Notes: generated by a model from the sequence alone, not told the origin. A stretch of 64,000 nt of DNA from an uncultured Litoreibacter sp. (GCA_947501685.1 CANMWQ010000004.1:1-64000), one strand, 5' to 3'. Numbered from the stretch's first letter, positions 30,365 through 39,325 are shown. Program-made: numbers and translations.

Positions 30365-31320
30365 GCGACGCGAGCCACATCAAGCCTGCGACCAAAACGG
30401 CCCCGATCAGCCGCGGTGCGCGGATCGTGGACGTTCTGAAACGCGACTGGCAGCTTTACGTGATGCTGTTGCCCACCATCATCTGGTTGCTGCTCTTCCT
30501 CTACAAACCCATGTACGGGCTGCAAATCGCGTTCAAGGATTACTCCGTGTTTCGCGGCATCGCCAACAGCCCTTGGGTGGGCTTTGAGCATTTCGAGACG
30601 CTCTTTAACAACGATCAGTTCATCCGCGCCATCCGCAACACGGTGGTGATCAGCTTCTGGTCGCTGCTCATAGGGTTTCCGGTGCCCATCCTGCTGGCGC
30701 TGCTGTTCAACGAGGTGTTGAACCAGAAATTCAAGAAGACCACGCAAACCATTGTGTACCTGCCGCATTTCATCTCCTCGGTGATCATCGCGGGGATTGT
30801 GATTGCGGCCTTCGCGCCCTCTGCGGGGATCGTGAACACGGCCATTCGCGCGCTGGGCGGGGATGCGATTTACTTCCTGACCAAACCCGAATGGTTCAGG
30901 CCGATCTTTATCGGCACCGGCATCTGGCAGGAGGCGGGCTTCCAGTCGATTGTCTATCTGGCCGCCATCGCCGGGGTCTCACCCACGCTTTATGAAAGTG
31001 CAGTCGTGGACGGGGCCAGCCGTTGGCAGATGATGTGGAAGATCACCATCCCCTCCATTCTGCCGACGATCATCATCATGCTGATCATCCGCATCGGCAA
31101 CATTCTCGAGGTCAGCTTCGAGATGATCATCCTGCTCTACCAGCCCGCCACATACGAGACGGCGGACGTGGTCAACACCTTCATCTACCGGCAGGGTCTG
31201 CAAGGTGGGCAATACGATCTGGCCGCCGCCGCGGGGCTGTTCAACGCGGTGATGGCCTTCACGCTGGTGATGGCCGCCAATGCCCTGTCGAAGCGCTATT
31301 CGCGCACGTCACTGTGGTAG
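30361..31320 (+). CDS. ABC transporter permease, LplB/AlgM1 type
   Basis: A 319-residue permease with six membrane segments and the EAA loop (YESAVVDGASRWQMMWKITIPSI). KDYSVFRGIANSPWVGFEHFETLF is typical of LplB/YteP-type oligosaccharide permeases, the group that includes the alginate permease AlgM1. It overlaps the ATPase stop by 4 bases. Confidence 0.92.
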   Translation: MSDASHIKPATKTAPISRGARIVDVLKRDWQLYVMLLPTIIWLLLFLYKPMYGLQIAFKDYSVFRGIANSPWVGFEHFETLFNNDQFIRAIRNTVVISFWSLLIGFPVPILLALLFNEVLNQKFKKTTQTIVYLPHFISSVIIAGIVIAAFAPSAGIVNTAIRALGGDAIYFLTKPEWFRPIFIGTGIWQEAGFQSIVYLAAIAGVSPTLYESAVVDGASRWQMMWKITIPSILPTIIIMLIIRIGNILEVSFEMIILLYQPATYETADVVNTFIYRQGLQGGQYDLAAAAGLFNAVMAFTLVMAANALSKRYSRTSLW

Positions 31321-31333
31321 AGGGGGCACGGTC

Positions 31334-32215
31334 ATGACCAACATGAACCTCTACTCGCCGGGCGACAAAGTCTTCGTCTACCTGTGCATGTTCCTGATCA
31401 GCGTCTTCGCGCTGTCGACGCTTTATCCGTTCATCTACATCGCCGCGATCTCGCTCAGCACGGGCTTTGAGGCACGTGCCGGCAACGTGGTGTTGACGCC
31501 CGTAGACACGACGCTGGCGGCCTATGAATACGTGGTCGCCCAGCGCGAGTTCTGGGTGTCCTACCGCAACACGTTTATCTACACGATCGGCGGCACCATC
31601 ACGAGCCTGCTCTTCATCATCCCCGGCGCCTACGCGCTGTCGCGCCCGCATCTTTACGGGCGGCGGTTCTGGAACCTGATGGTGGCCTTCACCATGTGGT
31701 TCAACGCAGGGCTGATCCCGTTCTTTCTCAACATGCGCGACCTCGGGCTGCTCGATAGCTATATCGGCATCATGCTGGGCTTTGCGATCAACGGCTTCAA
31801 CGTGATCCTGCTGCGCAACTTCTTCGAGGCCATCCCACAAAGCTTTGAGGAAGCCGCCCGCATGGACGGGGCCAACGAATTTCAGGTGCTGTGGAAAGTC
31901 TACATGCCGCTGTCAAAACCCGCCATTGCGACCGTCACGCTGTTTTGCGTCGTCGGCCGCTGGAACGGCTTTTTCTGGGCGATGGTGCTGCTGCAGGACG
32001 GCGAGAAAATCCCGTTGCAGGTTTACCTACGGCAGGTGATCGCGCAGCTCTCCGATGACGAAGAATTCACCGCAACGCTTCTCGATCAGGCCTACTCGGT
32101 CGAGACCGTAACGGCGGCAATCATTGTCGCCTCCATCATCCCAGTACTCATCTTCTACCCATTCATTCAGAAGTATTTCAACAAGGGCATCATGCTGGGA
32201 GGCGTAAAAGAATGA
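31334..32215 (+). CDS. ABC transporter permease, LplC/AlgM2 type
   Basis: A 293-residue permease with six membrane segments and the EAA loop (FEEAARMDGANEFQVLWKVYMPLSKP). YALSRPHLYGRRFWNLMVAFTMWFNAGLIPFFL is typical of the LplC/YtcP group. The start is ATG 31334, with AGAGGGGG upstream. It ends only 56 bases before the binding-protein start. Confidence 0.92.
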   Translation: MTNMNLYSPGDKVFVYLCMFLISVFALSTLYPFIYIAAISLSTGFEARAGNVVLTPVDTTLAAYEYVVAQREFWVSYRNTFIYTIGGTITSLLFIIPGAYALSRPHLYGRRFWNLMVAFTMWFNAGLIPFFLNMRDLGLLDSYIGIMLGFAINGFNVILLRNFFEAIPQSFEEAARMDGANEFQVLWKVYMPLSKPAIATVTLFCVVGRWNGFFWAMVLLQDGEKIPLQVYLRQVIAQLSDDEEFTATLLDQAYSVETVTAAIIVASIIPVLIFYPFIQKYFNKGIMLGGVKE

Positions 32216-32271
32216 CCCGAAAAAAGACCAACAAAACCCCAACACCACCATTGCATAAAGGGAGGAAACTT

Positions 32272-33816
32272 ATGCGAAATCTAACTCTAAGCCTGGCGCT
32301 TCTTGCCGGCACAGCGTTGAGCACACCCGTGTTCGCCGACGGGCATCTGCCCATCGTGGAAGAGCCGCTGGAGCTGTCGATCCACCTGCACTTCAAACGG
32401 GCCACGGCCTATGATGAAAACTGGCCGGTTGAGCAAGCCGCGCGTGAGATGACCAACATCCACCTCAAAAACGCGACCGTCGGCTCCAACACCGACAACA
32501 GCGAAGAGGCGTTCAACCTGCTGCTGGCCTCCGGCGACATTCCTGACATCGTCGGCACCACCCGGATCAAGGAATATGTCAACCAATACGGCCCCGAAGG
32601 CGCGTTCCAGCCGCTCAACGACCTGATCGAAGAGCACGCACCAAACCTCAAGGCATTCCTCGATGAACGCCCTGAGCTGCGCGCCGCGATCACGTCCGCC
32701 GATGGCAACATCTACTACGTGCCGTATTTCCCGGATGGCAAATATGGCCGCGCCTATTTCATCCGTCAGGACTGGCTCGACAAGCTGGGCCTTGAGACGC
32801 CTGAGACTGTGGCCGAGGTCAAAACCGTGCTGGAAGCCTTCCGCGACGGCGACCCGAACGGCAACGGGCTGAAGGACGAAGTGCCTTACTTCGCACGTCA
32901 GTGGGAAGAGGCCGTTCGTCTGGTCACGCTGTTTGACGGCCGCACCTCCGGCTCGGACACCTATCACGACTTCATGGTCGATGATGGCCAGATCAAGCAC
33001 CCCTATGCCACCGAAGGCTACCGCGACGGGATCAAGAACCTCGCCGAGTGGTATGCTGAAGGGCTGGTCGACAGCGAGGTGTTCACCCGTGGATCGTCTG
33101 CGCGCGACTTCCTGTTGTCAGAAAACCTTGGCGGCATGACCCATGACTGGTTTGCCTCGACCTCCGGCTATAACCGTCTGTCCTCAGAAATTGACGGCTT
33201 CGCCTTCAAGGCCTTTGCCCCGCCCGCGTCGCCCTCTGGTCGTCGTCTGGCAGAGCACCGCCGCATCCCCGTCAAGCCAGATGGCTGGGCCATGGGCTTC
33301 GGCAATGAGCACCCGATCGAGACCATCAAGTATTTCGACTTCTACTTCGCCGAAGAGGGCCGCCGTTTGGCCAACTTTGGTGTCGAAGGCCAGCAATATG
33401 AGATGGTCGATGGCGAGCCAAAATTCACTCAGGAATTCCTGGATGGAGGCCCGGTCAACGCGCAGCTCTATCAGGTTGGTGGCCAGCTGGTCGCCCGCGG
33501 TTTCCCGCAGGATTACAACTACGAAATCCAGTGGACCAACGAAATCGCTCTGGAAGGCATCGCTCTCTATGACCAAGGCGACTACCTGACCGACCAGTTC
33601 CTCGGCGTGTCGATGAACACCGATGAGCAAAAGACATTCGATAAGTCTTGGTCCTCGATCCGGACCTATATGCTGGAGCGTCAGCAGGCCTGGATCCTTG
33701 GCACAGGCAACGTTGAAGCCGACTGGGACGACTACATGGCCACGCTTGAAGGCATGGGTCTGAACGACGTGCTCAGCGTCATGCAATCCGCTTACGTGCG
33801 CCAATACGGCGGCTAA
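32272..33816 (+). CDS. ABC transporter binding protein, LipO/AlgQ type
   Basis: A 514-residue periplasmic binding protein with a signal peptide (MRNLTLSLALLAGTALS to VFADG). The size and layout match the large LipO/AlgQ-type binders. DPNGNGLKDEVPY near residues 200-212 is an EF-hand-like calcium loop of the kind found in alginate binders AlgQ1 and AlgQ2. The start is ATG 32272, behind GGGAGGAAACTT. It probably binds an acidic oligosaccharide. Confidence 0.9.
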   Translation: MRNLTLSLALLAGTALSTPVFADGHLPIVEEPLELSIHLHFKRATAYDENWPVEQAAREMTNIHLKNATVGSNTDNSEEAFNLLLASGDIPDIVGTTRIKEYVNQYGPEGAFQPLNDLIEEHAPNLKAFLDERPELRAAITSADGNIYYVPYFPDGKYGRAYFIRQDWLDKLGLETPETVAEVKTVLEAFRDGDPNGNGLKDEVPYFARQWEEAVRLVTLFDGRTSGSDTYHDFMVDDGQIKHPYATEGYRDGIKNLAEWYAEGLVDSEVFTRGSSARDFLLSENLGGMTHDWFASTSGYNRLSSEIDGFAFKAFAPPASPSGRRLAEHRRIPVKPDGWAMGFGNEHPIETIKYFDFYFAEEGRRLANFGVEGQQYEMVDGEPKFTQEFLDGGPVNAQLYQVGGQLVARGFPQDYNYEIQWTNEIALEGIALYDQGDYLTDQFLGVSMNTDEQKTFDKSWSSIRTYMLERQQAWILGTGNVEADWDDYMATLEGMGLNDVLSVMQSAYVRQYGG

Positions 33817-33831
33817 GCTGAACCAACTTTG

Positions 33832-33865
33832 CGGGGCGGCATCTCACTGTCGCCCCGTTTCCTTT
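33832..33865 (+). terminator. Hairpin after the binding-protein gene
   Basis: CGGGGCG (33832-33838) pairs with CGCCCCG (33851-33857) and is followed by TTTCCTTT. It lies between the abundant binding protein and the lyase-like gene, so partial termination would lower downstream expression. Confidence 0.55.
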
Positions 33866-33900
33866 GCCGACCCCTGATCTCTTTGCGAAAGGCGCGCGCC

Positions 33901-36234
33901 ATGCCTGACGGCTCCCCTTCCCTGCCCTTGCTGGATGAACCCAAAGCCGGACGGCTCAACATTCAATACAGCCCCCATGCAGGCACCGTGATCGCCGAAA
34001 ACCCGCCGCGTTTCACATGGCTGCCGATGATCGAGGCGGAGGCGCAATATGTGCTGCGCGTCTCTACCGACCCGAAATTTCCCGCAAGCAAGACCACAAG
34101 CTATGAAGGCCTGCCGCTGAACCTGTTCACCCCCGACGCGCCGCTGGCGTCGGGCGAGTATCACTGGTCCTATGCCGTCTGGTCGCCCAACGACAAAGCC
34201 CCAGCCTCTACTTGGAGCCAGACCCGCAGCTTCACGCTGGCGGGCGGCCTGCCTGAAACCCCGCTGGCCAGCCGCGCAACCCGCTACGACAAAGCGGAGA
34301 TGGCCCATCCAAGGCTCTGGCTCAGCCCGCAGCTTTTGAAGAGATTCCAGAAGGACCTCGCCAAGGACCCCGGCCATTGCAGCTGGGACGTGTTCTTCGA
34401 GAAATCCGTCGCGCCCTGGATGGAGCGCGACCTGATCACGGAGCCCGAGGGCTACCCCAACCACCAGCGCACCGCCCCAATCTGGCGCGCCACCTATATT
34501 GCCTGTCAGGAGCTGCTTTACGCGATCCGGCATCTGGCCATCGGCGCGAAGGTCACGAATGATCCCAAGATGCGCGCCCGCGCCAAGGAGTGGCTGATGG
34601 AGGCCGCGTCGTGGAACCCCACCGGGACGACGTCGCGCAGCTACACTGATGAATGGGCGTTCCGCGTCAATCTGGCGCTCGCTTGGGGCTATGACTGGCT
34701 GCATGACGACCTGTCGGACACGGAGCGGGACACCGTGCGCGCGGCCCTCTTGGCCCGCACACGTGAGACCGCAGACCACATCATCAAACACGCCAATATC
34801 CACCTCTTCCCCTTTGACAGCCACGCGGTCCGCGCGGTCTCCGCGGTGTTGATCCCGGCCTCCATCGCGCTTCTGGACGACGCCGAGGAGGCGCGCGACT
34901 GGCTGGACTACTCGGTCGAGTTTCTCTCCACGGTCTATTCCCCTTGGGGCGACAGCGAGGGCGGCTGGGCGGAGGGCCCGCATTACTGGATGACCGGCAT
35001 GGCCTATCTGATTGATGCGGCAAATATGCTCAAAAGCTTCTCCGGCATCGACGTCTACCAACGGCCCTTCTTTCAGGCCACGGGGGATTTCCCGCTCTAC
35101 ACCAAAGCGCCAGATACCCGCCGCGCCACCTTTGGCGATGACAGCACCATGGGCGACCTGCCCTGCCTGAAAATCGGCTACAACCTGCGCCAATTCGCAG
35201 GCGTCACCGGCAACGGGGCCTACACGTGGTATTACGACGAGGTCAAACGCAACGACCAAGGCACCGAGATGGAGTTCTACAACTGGGGCTGGTGGGACTT
35301 CAATTTCGACGAGATGGTCTACCTGCATGATTTCGGTCTGGTGGAGGCCACCTCTCCCTCCGATCTGCCCAAGCTGCGCTGGTTCAAAGGCACTGGCTGG
35401 GTGGCCCTGCAGCACAAGATGGATGACCCCGACGGGCATATTCAGTTTGTCATGAAATCCTCGCCCTTCGGGTCGATGAGCCACAGCCATGGCGACCAGA
35501 ACGCGTTCTGTCTGGCGGGCTTCGGAGAAGATCTCGCCATCAACTCCGGCTATTACGTCGCCTTCAACTCGACCATGCACCAAAACTGGCGCAGGCAGAC
35601 GCGATCCAAAAACGCGATCCTGATCAACGGCAAAGGCCAATATGCCGGCAAGGACAAATCCGCCGCCATGCGCGCCACCGGCAAGATCATCACCTGCGAG
35701 GAGCGCGAGGACCACATCTACATCCAAGGCGACGCCACAGAGGCCTACCGCTCCCTGACGCCTGAGATCACCCAAGTGCTGCGCGACGTGTATTTCGTGA
35801 ATAACAGCTTCTTCGTGATCGTGGACGCGGTGGATGCTTCCGAGCCAGTAGAGGTGGACTTCCTGCTCCACGCAAACGCGCCGATGGCTTTGGGGGACAA
35901 CACCTTCCGCTACACGGGGCAAAAGGCCGGGTTCTACGGCCAATTCCTCTGGTCCGAGGCCGGGGCCGCGACCCTGACCCAAGAGACCGGTTTCGCCGAT
36001 GTGGACCCGGCTGAATATAAGGGCCTGTCGGAAAGCACCTGCCTGCACGCCAAATTCCCCAAAGCGATCCGCCACCGCATCGCCACGCTGATCGTGCCCT
36101 ACAGCCTGAAAGACCCGCAGCGGGTATTCAGCTTCCTCGACGATCAGGGCTACGATTGCGACCTCTATTTCACCGACGCTGACGAGCGCAGCTTTAAAGT
36201 CACCGTGCCAAAGACCTTCGACGTCGGGCGTTAA
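33901..36234 (+). CDS. Heparinase II/III-like, DUF4962 family protein (putative uronate lyase)
   Basis: A 777-residue protein. The first 130 residues are a fibronectin-like module (PPRFTWLPMIEAEAQYVLRVS and so on, DUF4962). A long alpha/alpha toroid follows (HPRLWLSPQLLKRFQ; WAFRVNLALAWGYDWLHD; FPFDSHAVRAVSAVLIP; GWAEGPHYWMTGMAYL). The heparinase II/III beta-sheet domain is last (SPFGSMSHSHGDQNAFCLAGFG; NWRRQTRSKNAILINGKGQ). The family cleaves uronate-containing polysaccharides by beta-elimination, giving unsaturated ends. There is no signal peptide (MPDGSPSLPLL), so it should act on imported oligosaccharides. The substrate is not shown. Confidence 0.85.
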   Translation: MPDGSPSLPLLDEPKAGRLNIQYSPHAGTVIAENPPRFTWLPMIEAEAQYVLRVSTDPKFPASKTTSYEGLPLNLFTPDAPLASGEYHWSYAVWSPNDKAPASTWSQTRSFTLAGGLPETPLASRATRYDKAEMAHPRLWLSPQLLKRFQKDLAKDPGHCSWDVFFEKSVAPWMERDLITEPEGYPNHQRTAPIWRATYIACQELLYAIRHLAIGAKVTNDPKMRARAKEWLMEAASWNPTGTTSRSYTDEWAFRVNLALAWGYDWLHDDLSDTERDTVRAALLARTRETADHIIKHANIHLFPFDSHAVRAVSAVLIPASIALLDDAEEARDWLDYSVEFLSTVYSPWGDSEGGWAEGPHYWMTGMAYLIDAANMLKSFSGIDVYQRPFFQATGDFPLYTKAPDTRRATFGDDSTMGDLPCLKIGYNLRQFAGVTGNGAYTWYYDEVKRNDQGTEMEFYNWGWWDFNFDEMVYLHDFGLVEATSPSDLPKLRWFKGTGWVALQHKMDDPDGHIQFVMKSSPFGSMSHSHGDQNAFCLAGFGEDLAINSGYYVAFNSTMHQNWRRQTRSKNAILINGKGQYAGKDKSAAMRATGKIITCEEREDHIYIQGDATEAYRSLTPEITQVLRDVYFVNNSFFVIVDAVDASEPVEVDFLLHANAPMALGDNTFRYTGQKAGFYGQFLWSEAGAATLTQETGFADVDPAEYKGLSESTCLHAKFPKAIRHRIATLIVPYSLKDPQRVFSFLDDQGYDCDLYFTDADERSFKVTVPKTFDVGR

Positions 36235-36255
36235 ACATTAAGGACAGGAAGAGAC

Positions 36256-36999
36256 ATGACCCTCAAAGGCAAAACAGCAATCGTAACCGGCGGCGGTCGT
36301 GACATTGGCCGGGCCTGCGTGATGCGGCTGGCGCAAGAAGGCGCGTCGGTGGCGATCAACTACCACTCCTCCAGCGCAGGCGCCGACAGCGCGGTCGAAG
36401 AGATCAAAGCGATGGGCGGCAGTGCTTTCGCGATGCAAGGTGATCTGACCAATGAGGCCGACGTGACCGCACTTGTGGACCGCGCCGCCTCCGAGTTGGG
36501 CGGCGTTGATATTCTGGTGAACAACGCAGGCGGCCTCGTCGCCCGCAAACGCATCGAGGAGATGGATCTCGCCCATTGGAACACGGTCATGGACCTGAAC
36601 CTGACCTCCGTCTTCCTGATGGTCAAAGCCAGCCTCGCCCATATGACATCCGGCGCGATCATCAACATCGCCAGCCAAGCCGGCCGCGATGGCGGCGGGC
36701 CGGGCGCCGTGGTCTATGCCACCTCGAAAGGCGCGGTGATGACCATGACACGCGGGCTGGCCAAGGAGTTGGGGCCCGACATTCGCGTCAACGGCATCTG
36801 CCCCGGCATGATCGACACCGATTTCCACAACGTCTTTACCAAGGACGAGGTGCGCAAGAACGTCGCCAATGCCACACCTTTGAAACGCGAAGGCGCGCCG
36901 ATGGATGTGGCCAATCTGGTGAACTACCTGGCCTCCGACCAGTCGGCCTTCATCACAGGCACCAATATGGACATCAATGGCGGGCTGGTCTTCAGCTAA
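36256..36999 (+). CDS. SDR oxidoreductase in the uronate operon
   Basis: A 247-residue classical SDR (TGGGRDIGRA; VNNAGG; Ser in NIASQAG; VVYATSKGA with Tyr-x3-Lys). INYHSSS after the second strand favours NADPH. In alginate users an SDR reduces the unsaturated-uronate product DEH to 2-keto-3-deoxygluconate; this is a candidate for that, although KduI and KduD offer a parallel route. AGGACAGG precedes its start. Confidence 0.85.
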   Translation: MTLKGKTAIVTGGGRDIGRACVMRLAQEGASVAINYHSSSAGADSAVEEIKAMGGSAFAMQGDLTNEADVTALVDRAASELGGVDILVNNAGGLVARKRIEEMDLAHWNTVMDLNLTSVFLMVKASLAHMTSGAIINIASQAGRDGGGPGAVVYATSKGAVMTMTRGLAKELGPDIRVNGICPGMIDTDFHNVFTKDEVRKNVANATPLKREGAPMDVANLVNYLASDQSAFITGTNMDINGGLVFS

Positions 37000-37018
37000 G
37001 CCCTTAACAGGAGGCTCT

Positions 37019-37537
37019 ATGTCTCACGCAAAACCCGCCGCAGGCGCGGCCCTGCCAGAAATGAACTTCCCAAAACTGGGGGGAGGCACGCTGTCCGTCG
37101 GCGGCCCCCGCGACACGCATACTCTGTTCGTGGTCTATCGCGGCAAGCATTGTGGACGCTGCAAAAAATACCTCGCGATCCTCGACAAGATGGCGGGCGA
37201 CTGGGAGGCGGCAGGCTTTGAGATCGTCGTGGTCTCCGCCGACCCGGAAGCAAAAGCACAAGCCGATATCAACGAATTCGGCTGGGGGTTTGATCTTGGC
37301 TATGACCTGTCCGAGGACCAAATGCGCGCGCTGGGGCTCTACATCTCCGACCCACTCTCCCCAGATGAAACCGACCGCCGCTTCGCCGAACCCGGCGTGT
37401 TCTGCGTCCGGCCCGACGGCGTGCTTCAGGTCGTCTGCATCTCCAACGGCCCCGCCGCCCGCCCGGAATTGGGGGAGCTACTGGATGGCATGACGTTCAA
37501 CATCGCCCATGACCGCCCTGCGCGGGGGATGGCTTAG
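37019..37537 (+). CDS. Redoxin/peroxiredoxin-like protein
   Basis: A 172-residue thioredoxin-fold protein of the AhpC/TSA-like redoxin family. TLFVVYRGKHCGRCKKYLAIL holds a CGRC pair, and VVVSADPEAKAQADINEFG follows, as in peroxiredoxin-like proteins. It is probably cytoplasmic. The start is ATG 37019, behind AGGAGGCT. It is the last gene of the uronate ABC operon; its link to uronate use is unclear. Confidence 0.82.
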   Translation: MSHAKPAAGAALPEMNFPKLGGGTLSVGGPRDTHTLFVVYRGKHCGRCKKYLAILDKMAGDWEAAGFEIVVVSADPEAKAQADINEFGWGFDLGYDLSEDQMRALGLYISDPLSPDETDRRFAEPGVFCVRPDGVLQVVCISNGPAARPELGELLDGMTFNIAHDRPARGMA

Positions 37538-37597
37538 GGCGCCCAATAGCATATGCACTGCTCACCGGCGAAATGACGGCTTCGAACCCAAAACACG

Positions 37598-37652
37598 TTT
37601 TGGTACAAAATGGGGCAAAACTTTTTGGGCCAATACCCATTTTGTACCAAAA
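37598..37652. repeat. Perfect 17-bp inverted repeat
   Basis: TTTTGGTACAAAATGGG (37598-37614) and its exact complement CCCATTTTGTACCAAAA (37636-37652), separated by 21 bases. It lies in a low-GC gap between the redoxin and GNAT genes. It could be a cruciform, a terminator-like RNA hairpin or a protein-binding pair. Confidence 0.85.
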
Positions 37653-37672
37653 TATTTCGTTAACAGGTCGAC

Positions 37673-37699
37673 GATTTACCCACAGGCTGTGGATAAATC
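37673..37699. promoter_or_regulatory. Palindrome of two DnaA-box-like sites
   Basis: The 27-bp sequence is palindromic at 12 of 13 pairs. It contains TGTGGATAA (37688-37696), the complement of the DnaA box TTATCCACA, facing TTACCCACA (37676-37684), one base different. Two boxes head to head could bind DnaA or a related initiator. Confidence 0.6.
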
Positions 37700-37829
37700 A
37701 GACTCAATCGTGAAATGCCGCTCGCGTAGGGCGCAGCGAATATCTAAAATGAGCCCGAGTAACGAATGCTGCGATTTGAACGAATGGCAGTTTTCATGCG
37801 CACCCACCGAAATGGTCTTTCTCATTGAC

Positions 37830-38333
37830 CTAGTGTAGCCGCTTGGTCAGCCAAAGGATCAAGTGATCGTCCACACGATACTCTGTGCCTGGTTTGACCG
37901 GCGAGCCGTGGTACGTAATGCCACGACCATCTGGAGCATACCCGAGACTTGTATAGAGCCTCTGGGCCGCTCCGTAGTCAGCATACAACCCAACTCCGAT
38001 GCCAACCATGGATCGCCCATCCGCTGCAGCGGACACTTCAAGTTCGCGAATGATTTTCGTTGCAATACCCTTGCGTCGAAATTGTTTACAAGTAGCTAAG
38101 TCGTGGATTTCAGGAATACCATTCTCAGCGAGTGAACTGTATCCTGACTCCCAAACTAGGCTACCGTATCCAACCGCTAGACCGTCCATCAATGCGACCA
38201 CGGTAGCTTGTTCATTCGCTTTAGTTTTGCGCAACCGATCCGCCCATACATCGGCATCATGCTTCCAACCGTTGCCACCGTCGCTTTCGATGATGGCTCC
38301 GATATTTGAGAAGCTAAGTGGTTCGATATCCAT
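37830..38333 (-). CDS. GNAT family N-acetyltransferase
   Basis: A 167-residue acetyltransferase. The acetyl-CoA motif is LATCKQFRRKGIATKIIRELEVSA. The later YGAAQRLYTSLGYAPDGRGITY contains the usual C-terminal strand. The substrate is unknown. Its composition is AT-richer than the neighbours, and it is flanked by unusual repeats, so it may belong to an inserted segment. Confidence 0.85.
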   Translation of the reverse strand: MDIEPLSFSNIGAIIESDGGNGWKHDADVWADRLRKTKANEQATVVALMDGLAVGYGSLVWESGYSSLAENGIPEIHDLATCKQFRRKGIATKIIRELEVSAAADGRSMVGIGVGLYADYGAAQRLYTSLGYAPDGRGITYHGSPVKPGTEYRVDDHLILWLTKRLH

Positions 38334-38433
38334 TTTGCGACGGTAGCATCAAACTAACGGGTTTCTGCAAGCTGACATTCGATAAACTTACTGCAACGGC
38401 AGTTTGATCCCGCAAAGCAGCCCTCCCCCAGCT

Positions 38434-38514
38434 GGGCGAGCGCAAGACCGTGGGATGGCCCCTCTCGGCGATTGCGAAGGGCAATCGCCTGTCGGTCGAA
38501 GCTTGCGCTCGCCC
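38434..38514. repeat. Nested palindrome, about 81 bases
   Basis: Outer arms GGGCGAGCGCAAG (38434-38446) and CTTGCGCTCGCCC (38502-38514) are a perfect 13-bp inverted repeat. Inside, GGCGATTGC (38467-38475) and GCAATCGCC (38481-38489) form a perfect 9-bp stem with a 5-base loop. ACCG/CGGT adds a middle pairing. It looks like a dispersed palindromic repeat or a structured RNA. A short open frame across it (38354-38545) is not credited as a gene. Confidence 0.75.
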
Positions 38515-38596
38515 GGCGCCTGCGGCTTGATTCCGGGCGGGTCAACGCGCTGAAAGGCAGTCAGCAAAGCAAACCACTCCGCCCCACCACAAAAAC

Positions 38597-39325
38597 CTAC
38601 CGCGCGAGCCAGCCTCCGTCGACGTTCAACACGGCGCCGTGGATGTACTTGGACGCGGGCGCGGAGAGGAAGACGGCTGTCTCGGCAATGTCATCCGCCT
38701 GCCCCCAGCGCCCGGCTGGGATGCGCTCGAGGATGGCCTTGTTGCGCTCCGGATCGGCGCGCAGGGCTTCGGTGTTGTTGGTCTCGATATAGCCCGGTGC
38801 GATGGCGTTCACGCCGATGCCGCGGGCGGCCCATTCATTGGCGAGGATCTTGGTCAGCCCCGCGACCCCGTGTTTGGAGGCCGTGTAGGACGGCACCCGG
38901 ATGCCGCCCTGAAAGGACAGGAGCGAGGCGATGTTGACCACCCGCGCCTCTCGCTTCTCAGCCAAGGCCGCTTTGGCAAAGGCCTGCGTCGTGAAAAACA
39001 GCGCCTTGAGGTTCACATCCATCACGGCGTCCCAATCGGCTTCCGTGAAATCTGCGCTGTCGTCGCGGCGGATGATGCCCGCATTGTTGACCAGAATATC
39101 GACCTCCCGGTCGGCAAAGATCCCCGTCCCCGCCATCGGGTCGGCAAAATCGAGGCTCATGGCCTCCGCACTGTCGATCATCGCAGCAGTTTCCGCGCAG
39201 GAGGAGCGCCCCGCGCAGATCACATGCGCGCCCGCCCGGCCCATCGCCAGAGCGATGGCCTGACCAATACCGGTATTGGCCCCGGTGACGAGCGCGGTTT
39301 TCCCCGCGAGGCTGAACGCGCTCAA
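38597..39325 (-). CDS. kduD: KduD, 2-dehydro-3-deoxy-D-gluconate 5-dehydrogenase
   Basis: A 242-residue SDR that reduces 2,5-diketo-3-deoxygluconate to 2-keto-3-deoxygluconate. It has the NAD motif TGANTGIGQ, VNNAGIIRR, SLLSFQGGIRVPSYTASKHG and ERIPAGRWGQADD, which are diagnostic for KduD. It overlaps the kduI stop by 4 bases and is third in kdgF-kduI-kduD. Confidence 0.94.
   Translation of the reverse strand: MSAFSLAGKTALVTGANTGIGQAIALAMGRAGAHVICAGRSSCAETAAMIDSAEAMSLDFADPMAGTGIFADREVDILVNNAGIIRRDDSADFTEADWDAVMDVNLKALFFTTQAFAKAALAEKREARVVNIASLLSFQGGIRVPSYTASKHGVAGLTKILANEWAARGIGVNAIAPGYIETNNTEALRADPERNKAILERIPAGRWGQADDIAETAVFLSAPASKYIHGAVLNVDGGWLAR

Noticed and set aside
38354-38545. Short minus-strand frame across the nested palindrome
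   Set aside because: It is dictated by the palindrome, has no ribosome site and resembles no protein. I treat the DNA repeat as the real feature.
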